Shown: in pieces, positions 6,881-14,045 of the stretch
Layout of the letters: the number at the start of each line of letters is the position of its first letter
How positions within the stretch are numbered: position 1 is the stretch's first letter
Source of the DNA: JBEKHI01 sp050012355
Lineage (GTDB): Bacteria > Actinomycetota > Actinomycetes > Streptosporangiales > Streptosporangiaceae
Assembly (NCBI GenBank): GCA_050012355.1
Contig: JBEKHI010000129.1
Span: 1 to 19,018, forward strand
Direction of reading: 5' to 3'
DNA length: 19,018 nucleotides
The notes under the pieces: model-generated
The model's database searches: none
Seen by the model: only the letters and a program-made list of their open reading frames with translations
What the model was told of the DNA's origin: nothing
Position numbers and translations under genes: made by a program

Positions 6881-8065
6881 TCAGGCGAGGCCGGGACGGT
6901 AGCGACCCCGCACCAGCAACAACAGGGCTCCCAGCAGCAACAGCACGCCGACGACGATCGCCGCGATGTAGCTGATCAGCTTCGCCTCCGAGTGGTGCAC
7001 GGCCTTGATGATCCCGGGCACCGGTCCGGTCGCCAGCCGGGAACCGGACCCGACCCCAGCCGGCGAACTGGTCTCTTTGACCAGCGTGGAGGCTGCTTGC
7101 AGGGCGGTGTACGGATCGACGAGCCCGAACCCGATCGTCGTGTTGTAACCGCCGCTCGGATGGTAGCTCGCCGAACTCGCCAGTGCGCGTTCGGCCTGCG
7201 CGGCGGTCAGGCCCGGGTAGAGCGACTTCATCAGCGCCACCGTCCCGGCGACGATCGCGCCGGCGGCCCCCGGCCCGTCGATCCCCCAACCGTCCGTATC
7301 AATAAACGTGTTTCCCGGTCCGGCGAGGACGATCGCGTTGTTCTGGCTCGATGTGTCCTTGTCGTAGGGCGCCGTACCGCCTGCCAGCCGGGTGGAGGCC
7401 ACCCCGATGACGCCCGGCATACCGGCGGGGTATGTGTAGGCCGCCCGCTGGGACTGGTATGACTCTTCCGGTACCACGATGATGACCTTCTTAGCGATAG
7501 CGGCCGCCACCGCCGACCGCAACTGCTGCGTCGGAGTGTCCGTCGAGCCGCTGTCCACGTAGACCACCTGGGCGCCGTGCTTGACCGCGTAATCAATGGA
7601 CTCGGCATTGAGGTTCTCGTAGTCGCTGCGGTTCTCGAACGCGCTGGCTCCTGACTCATTGTCCTGCGGGTAGGCCCGGATGGACAGGATCCTCGCGTCC
7701 GGTGCGACTCCGAGCGCGGTGAGCGGCTGCGACCCCGTCGGCCCGCTGCCCGCTATGATCGACGCCGCGACCGTCCCAGACTCGTGCGACAACGGGATCG
7801 TCGGCGCGAACGTGTAATCAGGTCCGGTGGTCACCCTGCCTTCCAGGCCACCCTCAGACGGGTCCACCCCGGTGGATACCACGGCCACGGTGATACCGCT
7901 GCCGGTGCTGAGCGTCTGCGCCTTCTGGATGTTGGCGATGAGCTGATCCAGCGCGCCGGACGGGATGCTAGAAGCCTGGCCCGCCGACGCCCCGGCGGCG
8001 GACAGCACCGTGAACGCGCCCGCGGCGAGCACCGCGGTGACCCCGCGCAGCACCCCGCCTAGCAT
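6881..8065 (-). CDS. Membrane-anchored mycosin-like pseudoprotease (S8 fold, catalytic residues lost)
   Basis: A 394-residue subtilase-fold protein with a signal peptide (1-28, ending ASA), an S8-like domain and a C-terminal transmembrane helix (about 366-386) followed by RGRYRPGLA. It aligns along its length with the active protease at 9389-10663, for example VTTGPDY, LGVAPDAR, IDYAV and GFGLVD. The catalytic positions are all replaced. Asp becomes S64 (AVVSTGVD), His becomes S96 (HESGT in place of LHGT), the oxyanion Asn becomes S202 (VVPEESYQ) and Ser becomes G266 (DGPGAAG in place of DGTSPAA). It is open and full length, so it looks like a maintained pseudoenzyme rather than a decayed gene. 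The ATG at 8065 overlaps the upstream membrane-protein stop by 7 bases (ATGCTAG); an in-frame TTG at 8086 is the alternative. The stop abuts the SCP2 gene stop (TGATCA). Confidence 0.88.
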   Translation of the reverse strand: MLGGVLRGVTAVLAAGAFTVLSAAGASAGQASSIPSGALDQLIANIQKAQTLSTGSGITVAVVSTGVDPSEGGLEGRVTTGPDYTFAPTIPLSHESGTVAASIIAGSGPTGSQPLTALGVAPDARILSIRAYPQDNESGASAFENRSDYENLNAESIDYAVKHGAQVVYVDSGSTDTPTQQLRSAVAAAIAKKVIIVVPEESYQSQRAAYTYPAGMPGVIGVASTRLAGGTAPYDKDTSSQNNAIVLAGPGNTFIDTDGWGIDGPGAAGAIVAGTVALMKSLYPGLTAAQAERALASSASYHPSGGYNTTIGFGLVDPYTALQAASTLVKETSSPAGVGSGSRLATGPVPGIIKAVHHSEAKLISYIAAIVVGVLLLLGALLLLVRGRYRPGLA

Positions 8066-8985
8066 GCGATGTACCTGTTCGAGCAAGGCTTGGCCGGCGC
8101 GCTGAACGCCTGTACCAGGAAACCCATGAGCCCGGTTCCCAGATCCTCCGTGGCGGTCTCGCCCGCGCCCGTCTCGACGGTGGTGGTCCGGCCGTCGGCG
8201 TAACCGGCGGTATAGAAGAACACGTACGGACCCCCGAAATTGGACCCGAACAGCTCCCGGGCGGCGTCGGTGAAAGCGGCGGACGAGGTGCCGGGGAACG
8301 CCACGGCGCGGACTCCTTCTGAGTTGTCACTGCCAAACGTGTCATACGCCTGCTGCGCCACGGCCGAACCGCGGAGCACGGCGATGCCGACGGTGGCGAG
8401 GACGGTGCCGGATGGGTCTACGTAGGTCGCGCGCAGCATGGTCGCGCAGCCCGCTTTGGTGAGCGCCTGGGCGACGGCCGCGTCGGCGGAGTTCGCGCAC
8501 GAGGCGGGCGACGCGATGCCGACTAGCGTCGCGGTCTCGCTGACCCCGGCGGCCGTCACGTAACCGATCGAGCGCGGGAAGATCTGGCCGGCGGTCAGCC
8601 GCTGCCACAGCGACGCTTGTTCCTGCTGGCCCGCCGCGGTGGCCTCGGCTGGCGTGGCGTACCTGGTCAGTTCCCGGTGGAGCGCGATCGCTCCGCCCGC
8701 TGTCCCGCCAAGGCCGAGGATGATCAGCACCGCGATCGCGGTCACCCGGCGCCACCGCTTCCGCCGCGCGACGCCAGTAATCCCCGGGTCGGCCGCGTCC
8801 GCGACTCCGACATCGGCCGCTACCGATTCGCCACCCGTCTCTGCTGCCCCGGGTACCGCTACCCGCTCTGCCCCCGCGTCCCGCTGTGCCGCGGGCAGCG
8901 GCTCTCGCCCCGGCTCAGGTTCTAGTTCGGGCTCCACCGCCGCCCCCGCAGGCAACGACTCGGAACCTTCCCCCGTTTGCGACAT
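8059..8985 (-). CDS. Single-pass membrane protein, partner of the mycosin-like pseudoprotease
   Basis: A 308-residue protein. The N-terminal 70 residues are acidic, Pro/Ala/Glu-rich and probably disordered and cytoplasmic. A basic stretch (RRKRWRR, 74-80) precedes one transmembrane helix at about 81-102. The rest should lie outside the membrane. The motif LWQRLTAGQIFPRSIGY (126-142) is shared with the paralogue at 10657-11478, as are LRATYVD and GPYVFFYTAGYADGR. All four cysteines (163, 180, 301 and the last residue 308) are extracytoplasmic and match the paralogue, so two disulfides are plausible. I recognise this type as a common neighbour of actinobacterial mycosins, but it has no known function. 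The ATG at 8985 is preceded by CCTAGGA. The stop overlaps the pseudoprotease start by 7 bases. Confidence 0.88.
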   Translation of the reverse strand: MSQTGEGSESLPAGAAVEPELEPEPGREPLPAAQRDAGAERVAVPGAAETGGESVAADVGVADAADPGITGVARRKRWRRVTAIAVLIILGLGGTAGGAIALHRELTRYATPAEATAAGQQEQASLWQRLTAGQIFPRSIGYVTAAGVSETATLVGIASPASCANSADAAVAQALTKAGCATMLRATYVDPSGTVLATVGIAVLRGSAVAQQAYDTFGSDNSEGVRAVAFPGTSSAAFTDAARELFGSNFGGPYVFFYTAGYADGRTTTVETGAGETATEDLGTGLMGFLVQAFSAPAKPCSNRYIAC

Positions 8986-9388
8986 GTGCTGTTGTCCTAG
9001 GTTCGATGGATATATCAGTCCAAAATGATTTCATGCGTTTTGTCGGTGATCAACGCATTCGCATTACGGTTGGGACGCACCGTAGTTCATCCCGGGGATG
9101 GTCGCGGGGGCGTGAAAGTAGCGGGACTGCGGGTGGTGGCAGGGCAAGGGGTTGCCGCGCTTCCCGGCTCCAAGGGGGCACGGCGTCGGCCGAGGGCCAC
9201 TTGTCCCGGGTTAATGCACCCTGGCCGTCCGACATATCCAGACATCGCGGGCGGTGAAGGTACACGAAGCCGGGATAAGATGCCGATGGGCCGCTGGCGC
9301 GTCCCGTTTGCCCGGGTGATGTAGTTGGGGTCGGCCGGAGGTCCTGGGGTGCTGCGGTGGTCCGTATCGCATCGCGCCAAGCGCCCGG
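8986..9388. other. 403-base intergenic region between the two protease modules
   Basis: No convincing gene is seen here. Short open frames exist on both strands but have Arg/Pro-rich, compositionally odd translations and no ribosome binding site. The part next to the pseudoprotease module (about 9001-9065) is clearly more AT-rich than its surroundings (GATATATCAG, AAAATGATTTCAT), so it is the likely leftward promoter for that module. A small stem-loop GGCAA-GGGG-TTGCC lies at 9143-9156. No strong terminator follows the upstream protease gene, so read-through between the modules is possible. Confidence 0.5.
8995..9001 (-). promoter_or_regulatory. Ribosome binding site CCTAGGA of the downstream module
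   Basis: Read on the minus strand, CCTAGGA ends 9 bases before the ATG at 8985 and supplies an AGGA Shine-Dalgarno core. The same seven bases stand in front of the paralogous gene at 11478, so the leader was probably duplicated with the module. Confidence 0.55.
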
Positions 9389-10663
9389 TTAGGGGTACGG
9401 GTAGGGGGCGTCGCCGGGGGCGGAGCCGCCGTAGCGAGCCTCCCGGCGGTCACGCGCGGCGCGGACGGCCCAGGTGATCAGCAGGATCAGCGCCACCAGG
9501 AAACCCAGGGCGGCGACCCCCGCCGCGGCGCCATAGCCGCGGATCCGGGCCTGGTCCCGGTGCGTGACCTGAATGGCGGGCACTGTTCCCGAGCTAAGCC
9601 TGGCGGTCGCGGCCAGGCCCGCCTGCGTTGGCGTGACCGCGAGCTTCGCCGCCGCGGCCAGCGCCGCCGACGCGTCGACCTCGCCGAAACCGACGCTCGG
9701 GCTGTAGCCGCCGGCCGGCCGGTGGGTGGTGGAGGTGACCAGCGCCTGCTCGACCAGCGCCGGGGACAGGCTCGGGTACTTCGACCTGATCAGCGCGGCG
9801 ACTCCGGAGACAAACGCCGCCGCCGGGCTGGTCCCGTCCGCCTCGATGTATTCGCCGCCGGGGCCCGCGCCCACGACGTTCACGCCCGGCGCCGAGAGGA
9901 CGACCGAGGCGTTGTCGTCGGAGAACGAGGCCCTGGTCCCGTTGGTGTTCACCGCCGCGACCGCGATCACCCCGGTGAACGACGCGGGGTAATCGTAGGG
10001 GGTGTAAGCACTGCCGGCGGATCCGCTGTTCCCGGCCGAGGCGATCACGACGACGCCATGCGCGACCGCGTAAGCGATCGCGGTACGCAGGCTGCGGATC
10101 GGGCTGGTACTGCCGAGCGACATGTTGATCACCCGGACGCCATGGTTCACCGCGTAGTCGATGCCGTCGGCCACCGAGTTCTGGTACCTCGGGCTGGACT
10201 CGAACACCGACAGCCCTGGCTCGCTGTCGTCGAGGATGACCCGGACCGAGAGGACCTTGGCGTCCGGCGCGACACCGAGCATCCCCTCGGAGTCCCCTGG
10301 ACCGCTGCCATGCCCGGCGATCAGCGAGGAGATATAGGTGCCGTGCAGGTACGGCGGCTGGTAGCCCGCCGGGTCCGCCCCCGCGGTGTAGTCCGGACCT
10401 GTCGTGACCGAGCCGGTGAGGTCCGGATCCGTCGCGTCGGCTCCGGTGTCCAGCACGCCGACGGTTACTCCCGCGCCCTTGCTTAGCTGCCAGGCGGCCG
10501 GCACCTCGATCTGACCCAGTTGCGTCAGGTCGAGCCCGCGGACCTCCTGCGCGACGGACTGCGCGGTCGTCGCGTGCGCGCTGGCAGCGGGGAAACCGGC
10601 CACCGCGCACGCCAGCAGCGTCAGCGTGCCCGCGGCCGCCGCGCTTTTACGCCGGGTCAGCAC
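9389..10663 (-). CDS. Mycosin-like S8 serine protease, membrane anchored (catalytically intact)
   Basis: A 424-residue subtilisin-family protease resembling mycosin (MycP) of type VII secretion systems. It has a signal peptide (1 to about 29, ASA-H), a short N-terminal extension (QVRGLDLTQLGQIEVPAAW-like start) and the S8 domain. A C-terminal transmembrane helix (about 377-400) is followed by a basic, Tyr/Pro-rich cytoplasmic tail. Catalytic residues are D72 (VLDTGAD), H107 (LHGT), oxyanion N212 (SAGNSG) and S279 (DGTSPAAAF). The GTG at 10663 overlaps the partner gene stop by 7 bases (GTGCTGA) and gives a proper signal peptide. The frame stays open to 11107, but that extension lies over the partner gene and is not needed. 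No eccB/C/D/E or esx gene is in the window, so a role in type VII secretion is uncertain; its substrate may be the partner protein. Confidence 0.93.
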   Translation of the reverse strand: MLTRRKSAAAAGTLTLLACAVAGFPAASAHATTAQSVAQEVRGLDLTQLGQIEVPAAWQLSKGAGVTVGVLDTGADATDPDLTGSVTTGPDYTAGADPAGYQPPYLHGTYISSLIAGHGSGPGDSEGMLGVAPDAKVLSVRVILDDSEPGLSVFESSPRYQNSVADGIDYAVNHGVRVINMSLGSTSPIRSLRTAIAYAVAHGVVVIASAGNSGSAGSAYTPYDYPASFTGVIAVAAVNTNGTRASFSDDNASVVLSAPGVNVVGAGPGGEYIEADGTSPAAAFVSGVAALIRSKYPSLSPALVEQALVTSTTHRPAGGYSPSVGFGEVDASAALAAAAKLAVTPTQAGLAATARLSSGTVPAIQVTHRDQARIRGYGAAAGVAALGFLVALILLITWAVRAARDRREARYGGSAPGDAPYPYP

Positions 10664-11478
10664 GTCCACTCCGCCGTGTCCTGGCAGTTCACGATCTCGG
10701 GAACGTTTAGCGGGGTGACCACCGCGGCCACGATCTGGGTCGCGGGCGCGAACACCGATGGCCGCTGCTGACCGGTTGCGTCGGCCGGCCGGCCGTCCGC
10801 GTAACCCGCGACGACGAGCACGACGTAGGGCCCTGTCTTCTGCGCGCTCGCTAGCTGTCTGGCCGCGTCGTCGAACCGCGCCGACGCCGTACCCGCCAAT
10901 GCCAGCGTGTTCAAGCCGGTGGCGGGAAACCCGCTGGCCGGCATCCGGGAGTCGAACTCCGACGCCGCGTTCGTCGTCGGGAACGCCAGCACGCCGACCG
11001 TGTAAACGGCGCCGCCGAGAGCGTCGACGTAGCTGGCCCGCACCGCGCCGCGGCATCGGTAGCGAGCGGCCAGCGCGGTCAGCGTCTGGTCGACGGCCGC
11101 GGCGCAAGGGGTCGCCGAGCCGATGCCGATCCTGGTTGCTTTTTCCTGAGTGAGCAGGGTGGTGCTGTAGCCGATGCTCGGCGGAAAGAGGGTGCCCACG
11201 CTGACCCGCTGCCAGCGTTGTGCCAGGCCCGTCGCGGCGGCGGCCGACAACTCGGCCTGGGTCGGCTTGCGAGTGGCCTCGGCGTGGGAGATGCCGCCGG
11301 TTACCACCGCCACGGCGGCGAACACCACCATGAGGACCGCCGTCACCGTGATCCGCTTCGCGTACCGATGTCGCGGCGGGGCCGGGAGCGGTGGCAGCGG
11401 AGGGGGCACGTAGCCAACGGGAAACGGGTCCGGGGGCAGCTCAGGGTCCGGCCATTCCGCACCCGACATATCCGCCAT
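10657..11478 (-). CDS. Single-pass membrane protein, partner of the active mycosin-like protease
   Basis: A 273-residue protein. It has a Pro-rich cytoplasmic N-terminus (about 1-36, PPPLPPLPAPP), a basic patch, one transmembrane helix at about 43-64 and an extracytoplasmic domain. It is a paralogue of 8059-8985. RWQRVSVGTLFPPSIGY (88-104), VRASYVD (146-152) and GPYVVLVVAGYADGR (216-230) align with that protein. Its only four cysteines (125, 142, 265, 273) match the other protein: C-x16-C in the middle and a C-x(6-7)-C pair ending in the last residue. The ATG at 11478 is preceded by CCTAGGA; an ATG three codons later is possible. The gene starts the module and is divergent from the histidine phosphatase. 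Function unknown; a protease substrate, chaperone or sensor role is speculation. Confidence 0.88.
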   Translation of the reverse strand: MADMSGAEWPDPELPPDPFPVGYVPPPLPPLPAPPRHRYAKRITVTAVLMVVFAAVAVVTGGISHAEATRKPTQAELSAAAATGLAQRWQRVSVGTLFPPSIGYSTTLLTQEKATRIGIGSATPCAAAVDQTLTALAARYRCRGAVRASYVDALGGAVYTVGVLAFPTTNAASEFDSRMPASGFPATGLNTLALAGTASARFDDAARQLASAQKTGPYVVLVVAGYADGRPADATGQQRPSVFAPATQIVAAVVTPLNVPEIVNCQDTAEWTC

Positions 11479-11600
11479 ATGACGATCCTAGGCCCACGAA
11501 TGTCACTGTGTCGTCCGGAAAGATTACGGCTCGAGCGCCCATGTCCCCCAGATCCGGCCCGGTCGTGAGAGATCACGGCGCATCGGGGAAAATAGACAGT
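11479..11600. promoter_or_regulatory. Divergent promoter region with an inverted repeat
   Basis: This 122-base gap separates the leftward protease module from the rightward phosphatase. CGTGA-GAGA-TCACG (11564-11577) is a five-base-arm inverted repeat 23 bases before the phosphatase start and could be an operator. GGGGAA (11585-11590) is the probable phosphatase ribosome binding site. TCCTAGG at 11486-11492 is the protease-module ribosome binding site read on the minus strand. Confidence 0.4.
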
Positions 11601-12194
11601 ATGGGTGACCTGATCTTGCTACGGCATGGCCAGACGGAGTGGAGCCAGGCCGGTAAGCACACGGGGCGGACAGATATCCCGCTGACGCCACATGGCGAAG
11701 CGTGTGCCGCCGAGCTAGCGCCAATACTGGCGAAACGCAACATCACCGCGGTGTTTACCAGCCCCGCCCAGCGCGCGGTCCGCACCGCGCAGCTGGCCGG
11801 CCTCACCGGTGGTCAGACCGATCCCGACCTTTGGGAGTGGGACTACGGGGGCTACGAGGGCCTGACGACAGCGCAGATCCAGCAGCGGCGGCCCGGCTGG
11901 TACCTGTGGCGGGACGGTGTCATTCCCGGCGACAAGGACCATCCCGGCGAAACGGTCGAGCAGGTCGGCGCCCGCACCGACCGGGTGCTGGCGAAGGTCG
12001 AGCCGCTGCTCTCGGACGGCGACGTGGTGCTGGTCGCGCACGGTCACGTGTTGCGCGTGCTGACCGCTCGCTATCTCCAGTTGCCGCCCGCCGACGGCAA
12101 GCTGTTCCGCCTCGACACTGGCACCCTGTCATCACTGGGAACCGAGCACGACGAGCCGGTGATCACCACCTGGAACGTGCCGCCCAACAGCTGA
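11601..12194 (+). CDS. Histidine phosphatase family protein (phosphoglycerate-mutase-like)
   Basis: A 197-residue histidine phosphatase. The catalytic motif LRHGQTEW at 7-14 gives R8 and the phosphorylated H9. R58 (SPAQRAVRTA), E79 (LWEWDYGGYEG) and the second histidine H147 (VAHGHVLR) complete the pocket. The family includes cofactor-dependent phosphoglycerate mutases and many broad phosphatases. The short length and the WEWDYGGYEG segment favour a small-molecule phosphatase over a glycolytic mutase, but the substrate cannot be read from sequence. The ATG at 11601 puts the RHG motif at the usual distance from the N-terminus; the upstream extension of the frame overlaps the divergent gene. 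The stop TGA abuts the DoxX-like gene stop as TGATCA. Confidence 0.93.
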   Translation: MGDLILLRHGQTEWSQAGKHTGRTDIPLTPHGEACAAELAPILAKRNITAVFTSPAQRAVRTAQLAGLTGGQTDPDLWEWDYGGYEGLTTAQIQQRRPGWYLWRDGVIPGDKDHPGETVEQVGARTDRVLAKVEPLLSDGDVVLVAHGHVLRVLTARYLQLPPADGKLFRLDTGTLSSLGTEHDEPVITTWNVPPNS

Positions 12195-12704
12195 TCAGCC
12201 GCGCAAGACGAGCCGCTGCTGGCGGCAGCCGATCAGGCACACCGCCAGCCCGAGGACTCCGACGTCGCGCAGCGCCGTGTCCGACAGCCCGGTGACGATG
12301 AGCGAGATCACGATCTCGAGCATCAGCACGCTGGTGACCGCCGCCGCCAGCCGCGTCTCGATCCCGGCCATCAGCGCGAAACCCAGCACGAACAGCACCC
12401 AGCCGTGGATGAGCACCAGGACCACGGCGAAGTTGGAGGTCTCGGAGATCACCGGCACGTAGCCGGTCCAGTCCCCTGGATGCTCAAGCTCGTGAAACCC
12501 GAACCAGATGAGCACCAGGCCAAGCAAGGCCCGGCCGGCTACCGGCGCCCATTCCGCGGCGACGCCCCCTAGGCGTTCGGCGGCCGGCGGGCCGGAAGAC
12601 GGCCGCACCGTCGGCGGCTGCCCGGTCTGGGCGTTGCCGCGCGACAGGGCGCGCGGCCGTCCGCCCGCCCATCCGGTCTTGCTGCCCGGCGACGGACCGC
12701 TCAC
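12195..12704 (-). CDS. DoxX-like four-helix membrane protein
   Basis: A 169-residue protein. The first 45 or so residues are Gly/Pro/Ser-rich, basic and probably cytoplasmic and disordered. Four transmembrane helices follow at about 54-70, 92-113, 118-138 and 145-160. The first helix ends in the FGFHELEHPGDWTGYVP stretch, typical of DoxX-family proteins, with a loop before helix 2 (LVLIHGWVLFVLGFALMAG). DoxX-family members are linked to redox or quinone-related membrane functions, but the role here is unknown. The GTG start at 12704 overlaps the stop of the upstream small gene by four bases (GTGA), which indicates a two-gene operon. The stop abuts the phosphatase stop. Confidence 0.82.
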   Translation of the reverse strand: MSGPSPGSKTGWAGGRPRALSRGNAQTGQPPTVRPSSGPPAAERLGGVAAEWAPVAGRALLGLVLIWFGFHELEHPGDWTGYVPVISETSNFAVVLVLIHGWVLFVLGFALMAGIETRLAAAVTSVLMLEIVISLIVTGLSDTALRDVGVLGLAVCLIGCRQQRLVLRG

Positions 12705-13090
12705 GAGACGATGCTCCCTTTCGAGTCGGTGACCAGCAGCGACTGCCCTCCTGAGCTGGTGTAGATCACGTACACCCTGGCACCGTCCTGGTAATAGCGA
12801 GCCCCGTCGGACCGCCCGCTTGAGGTGACGCTCACGTCGATCCCGCCAGCGGCCCGGCTGACCTTGATCACCAGGCCGGACTCCGCCCGGCGGGCGGCCG
12901 CGGACGGTGTTCCCGGCCAGACCAGGTAGGCGTCGGACGCGTAGTCAGAAGAGCTCAGCGACTCCCCCGCGGCCGCGGACGGAGCGGGAGCCGGCAGCCC
13001 AGCGTCCCGGTTAGACCAGCCAGTGGAAGCGCAGTACACGCCGACGATCCCCACGATGGCGAGTACCGAGCCGCCACGCACGCCGATCAT
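12701..13090 (-). CDS. Small membrane-anchored or secreted protein of unknown function
   Basis: A 129-residue protein with an N-terminal hydrophobic segment at about 8-20 (VLAIVGIVGVYC) that could be a membrane anchor or an uncleaved signal. An Ala/Pro/Ser-rich linker follows, then a small beta-rich domain from about residue 50 to the end (LVIKVSRAAGGIDVSVTSS, GARVYVIYTSSGG, SLLVTDSKGSIVS). The cysteine after the hydrophobic segment is preceded by Tyr, so it does not fit a lipobox. I do not recognise the family. It is the first gene of an operon with the DoxX-like gene (GTGA overlap) and diverges from purC. The ATG at 13090 is the only good start. Confidence 0.72.
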   Translation of the reverse strand: MIGVRGGSVLAIVGIVGVYCASTGWSNRDAGLPAPAPSAAAGESLSSSDYASDAYLVWPGTPSAAARRAESGLVIKVSRAAGGIDVSVTSSGRSDGARYYQDGARVYVIYTSSGGQSLLVTDSKGSIVS

Positions 13091-13139
13091 GATCTGGCCG
13101 CCATGGCACCCGATGCTACGCCTGTAACGGCCATCCGGG

Positions 13140-13152
13140 TACGCTGCCAGGC
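13140..13152 (+). promoter_or_regulatory. Probable -10 element of a leaderless purC transcript
   Basis: TACGCT (13140-13145) fits the actinobacterial -10 pattern TANNNT. It ends 7 bases before the purC GTG, which places the transcription start at or next to the start codon. No good Shine-Dalgarno sequence stands at a usable distance; CAGG is only about three bases from the GTG. Both facts point to a leaderless mRNA. No clear -35 element is seen. Confidence 0.5.
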
Positions 13153-13986
13153 GTGGAACTGGTGCACTCCGGCAAGGTCCGGGAACTCTATGCCGACGGC
13201 GATGACCTGGTCATGGTGGCTTCTGATCGGGTCAGCGTCTACGACGTCATCCTGCCGACCCTGATACCGGACAAGGGCAAGATCCTCACCCAGCTCTCGC
13301 TGTGGTGGTTCGATCAGCTCGCGGACATCGCACCCGACCACGTCATCTCCGCCACCGACGTCCCGGCCGAATGGGCGGGCCGCGCCATCCGGGTCCGCAA
13401 GCTCCGGATGCTCCCCGTCGAGTCGATCGCCCGCGGCTACCTCGCCGGGCTCGGCCTGGAGTCCTACCGAGCGAACGGTTCGGTCTCCGGCGTCCGGCTC
13501 CCCGCGGGGCTCACCGAGGGATCCAAGCTTCCCGAGCCGGTCTACACCCCGACCACCAAGGCGGAGCAGGGGCACGACGAGCCGATGACGTTCGAGCAGG
13601 TGGCGGAGCTGGTGAGCCCGGAAACGGCGGCCAGCCTGCGCGACCTCACCCTCGAGGTGTACCGCCGCGGCTCCGAACTCGCGGCCGAGCGCGGCGTCAT
13701 CATCGCCGACACCAAACTCGAGTGGGGCCTAGACGCCGACGGCAACCTAGTGCTGGCCGACGAGGTACTGACTCCGGACTCCTCACGGTTCTGGCTGCGG
13801 TCGGAATGGAAGCCGGGCGCCCCGCAGCGGTCGCTGGACAAGCAGTTCGTCCGCGACTGGTCCACCACCCTGGACTGGGACCGCAAGCCCCCGGGGCCGC
13901 AAGTCCCGGCCGACATCGTCGAGGCCACCAGGAACCGTTACATCGAACTGTACGAGCGCCTCACCGGGACAACCTGGCTTAGCTAA
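13153..13986 (+). CDS. purC: Phosphoribosylaminoimidazole-succinocarboxamide synthase
   Basis: SAICAR synthase, the ATP-dependent step of purine synthesis that joins aspartate to CAIR. It has 277 residues. Visible family signatures are GKVRELY (7-13), SDRVSVYDVILPT (24-36), RMLPVESIARGYLAG (85-99), YTPTTKAEQGHDEP (131-144), IIADTKLEWG (183-192) and DEVLTPDSSRFW (203-214). The last holds the PurC signature. Length is slightly short of other actinobacterial PurC because the protein begins right at the ELVHSGKVRELY strand; a few residues upstream are not available as a start. No other purine gene is in the window. The GTG start appears leaderless. Confidence 0.97.
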   Translation: MELVHSGKVRELYADGDDLVMVASDRVSVYDVILPTLIPDKGKILTQLSLWWFDQLADIAPDHVISATDVPAEWAGRAIRVRKLRMLPVESIARGYLAGLGLESYRANGSVSGVRLPAGLTEGSKLPEPVYTPTTKAEQGHDEPMTFEQVAELVSPETAASLRDLTLEVYRRGSELAAERGVIIADTKLEWGLDADGNLVLADEVLTPDSSRFWLRSEWKPGAPQRSLDKQFVRDWSTTLDWDRKPPGPQVPADIVEATRNRYIELYERLTGTTWLS

Positions 13987-14045
13987 CCCGTACGCGACAG
14001 TGGTCTGGCAGCGGCACGACAGCGGTGCCCTGTAGCTGTAACCCC

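Noticed and set aside
8986..9388. Possible riboswitch leader (c-di-AMP or cobalamin type) before the pseudoprotease module
   Set aside because: I looked for the conserved blocks of both classes on the minus strand and found only a fragmentary GGAGCCGGG-like stretch. The other required blocks are missing.
9389..11107. A 572-codon frame extending the active protease far upstream
   Set aside because: The extra 148 codons lie over the membrane-partner gene in another frame and are Arg-rich. The GTG at 10663 gives a signal peptide and the same 7-base overlap as the other module.
9229..11473. An 11-base word CCGACATATCC at 9229-9239 and again at 11463-11473
   Set aside because: One copy is intergenic and the other lies inside a coding start. 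Repeats of this length are expected by chance in 19 kb.
12701..13090. Lipoprotein signal in the small protein upstream of the DoxX-like gene
   Set aside because: The candidate cysteine is preceded by Tyr (GVYC), which does not fit a lipobox.
14013..14029. Weak stem-loop GGCAC/GTGCC after purC as a terminator
   Set aside because: Only five base pairs with a seven-base loop, so it is not convincing.
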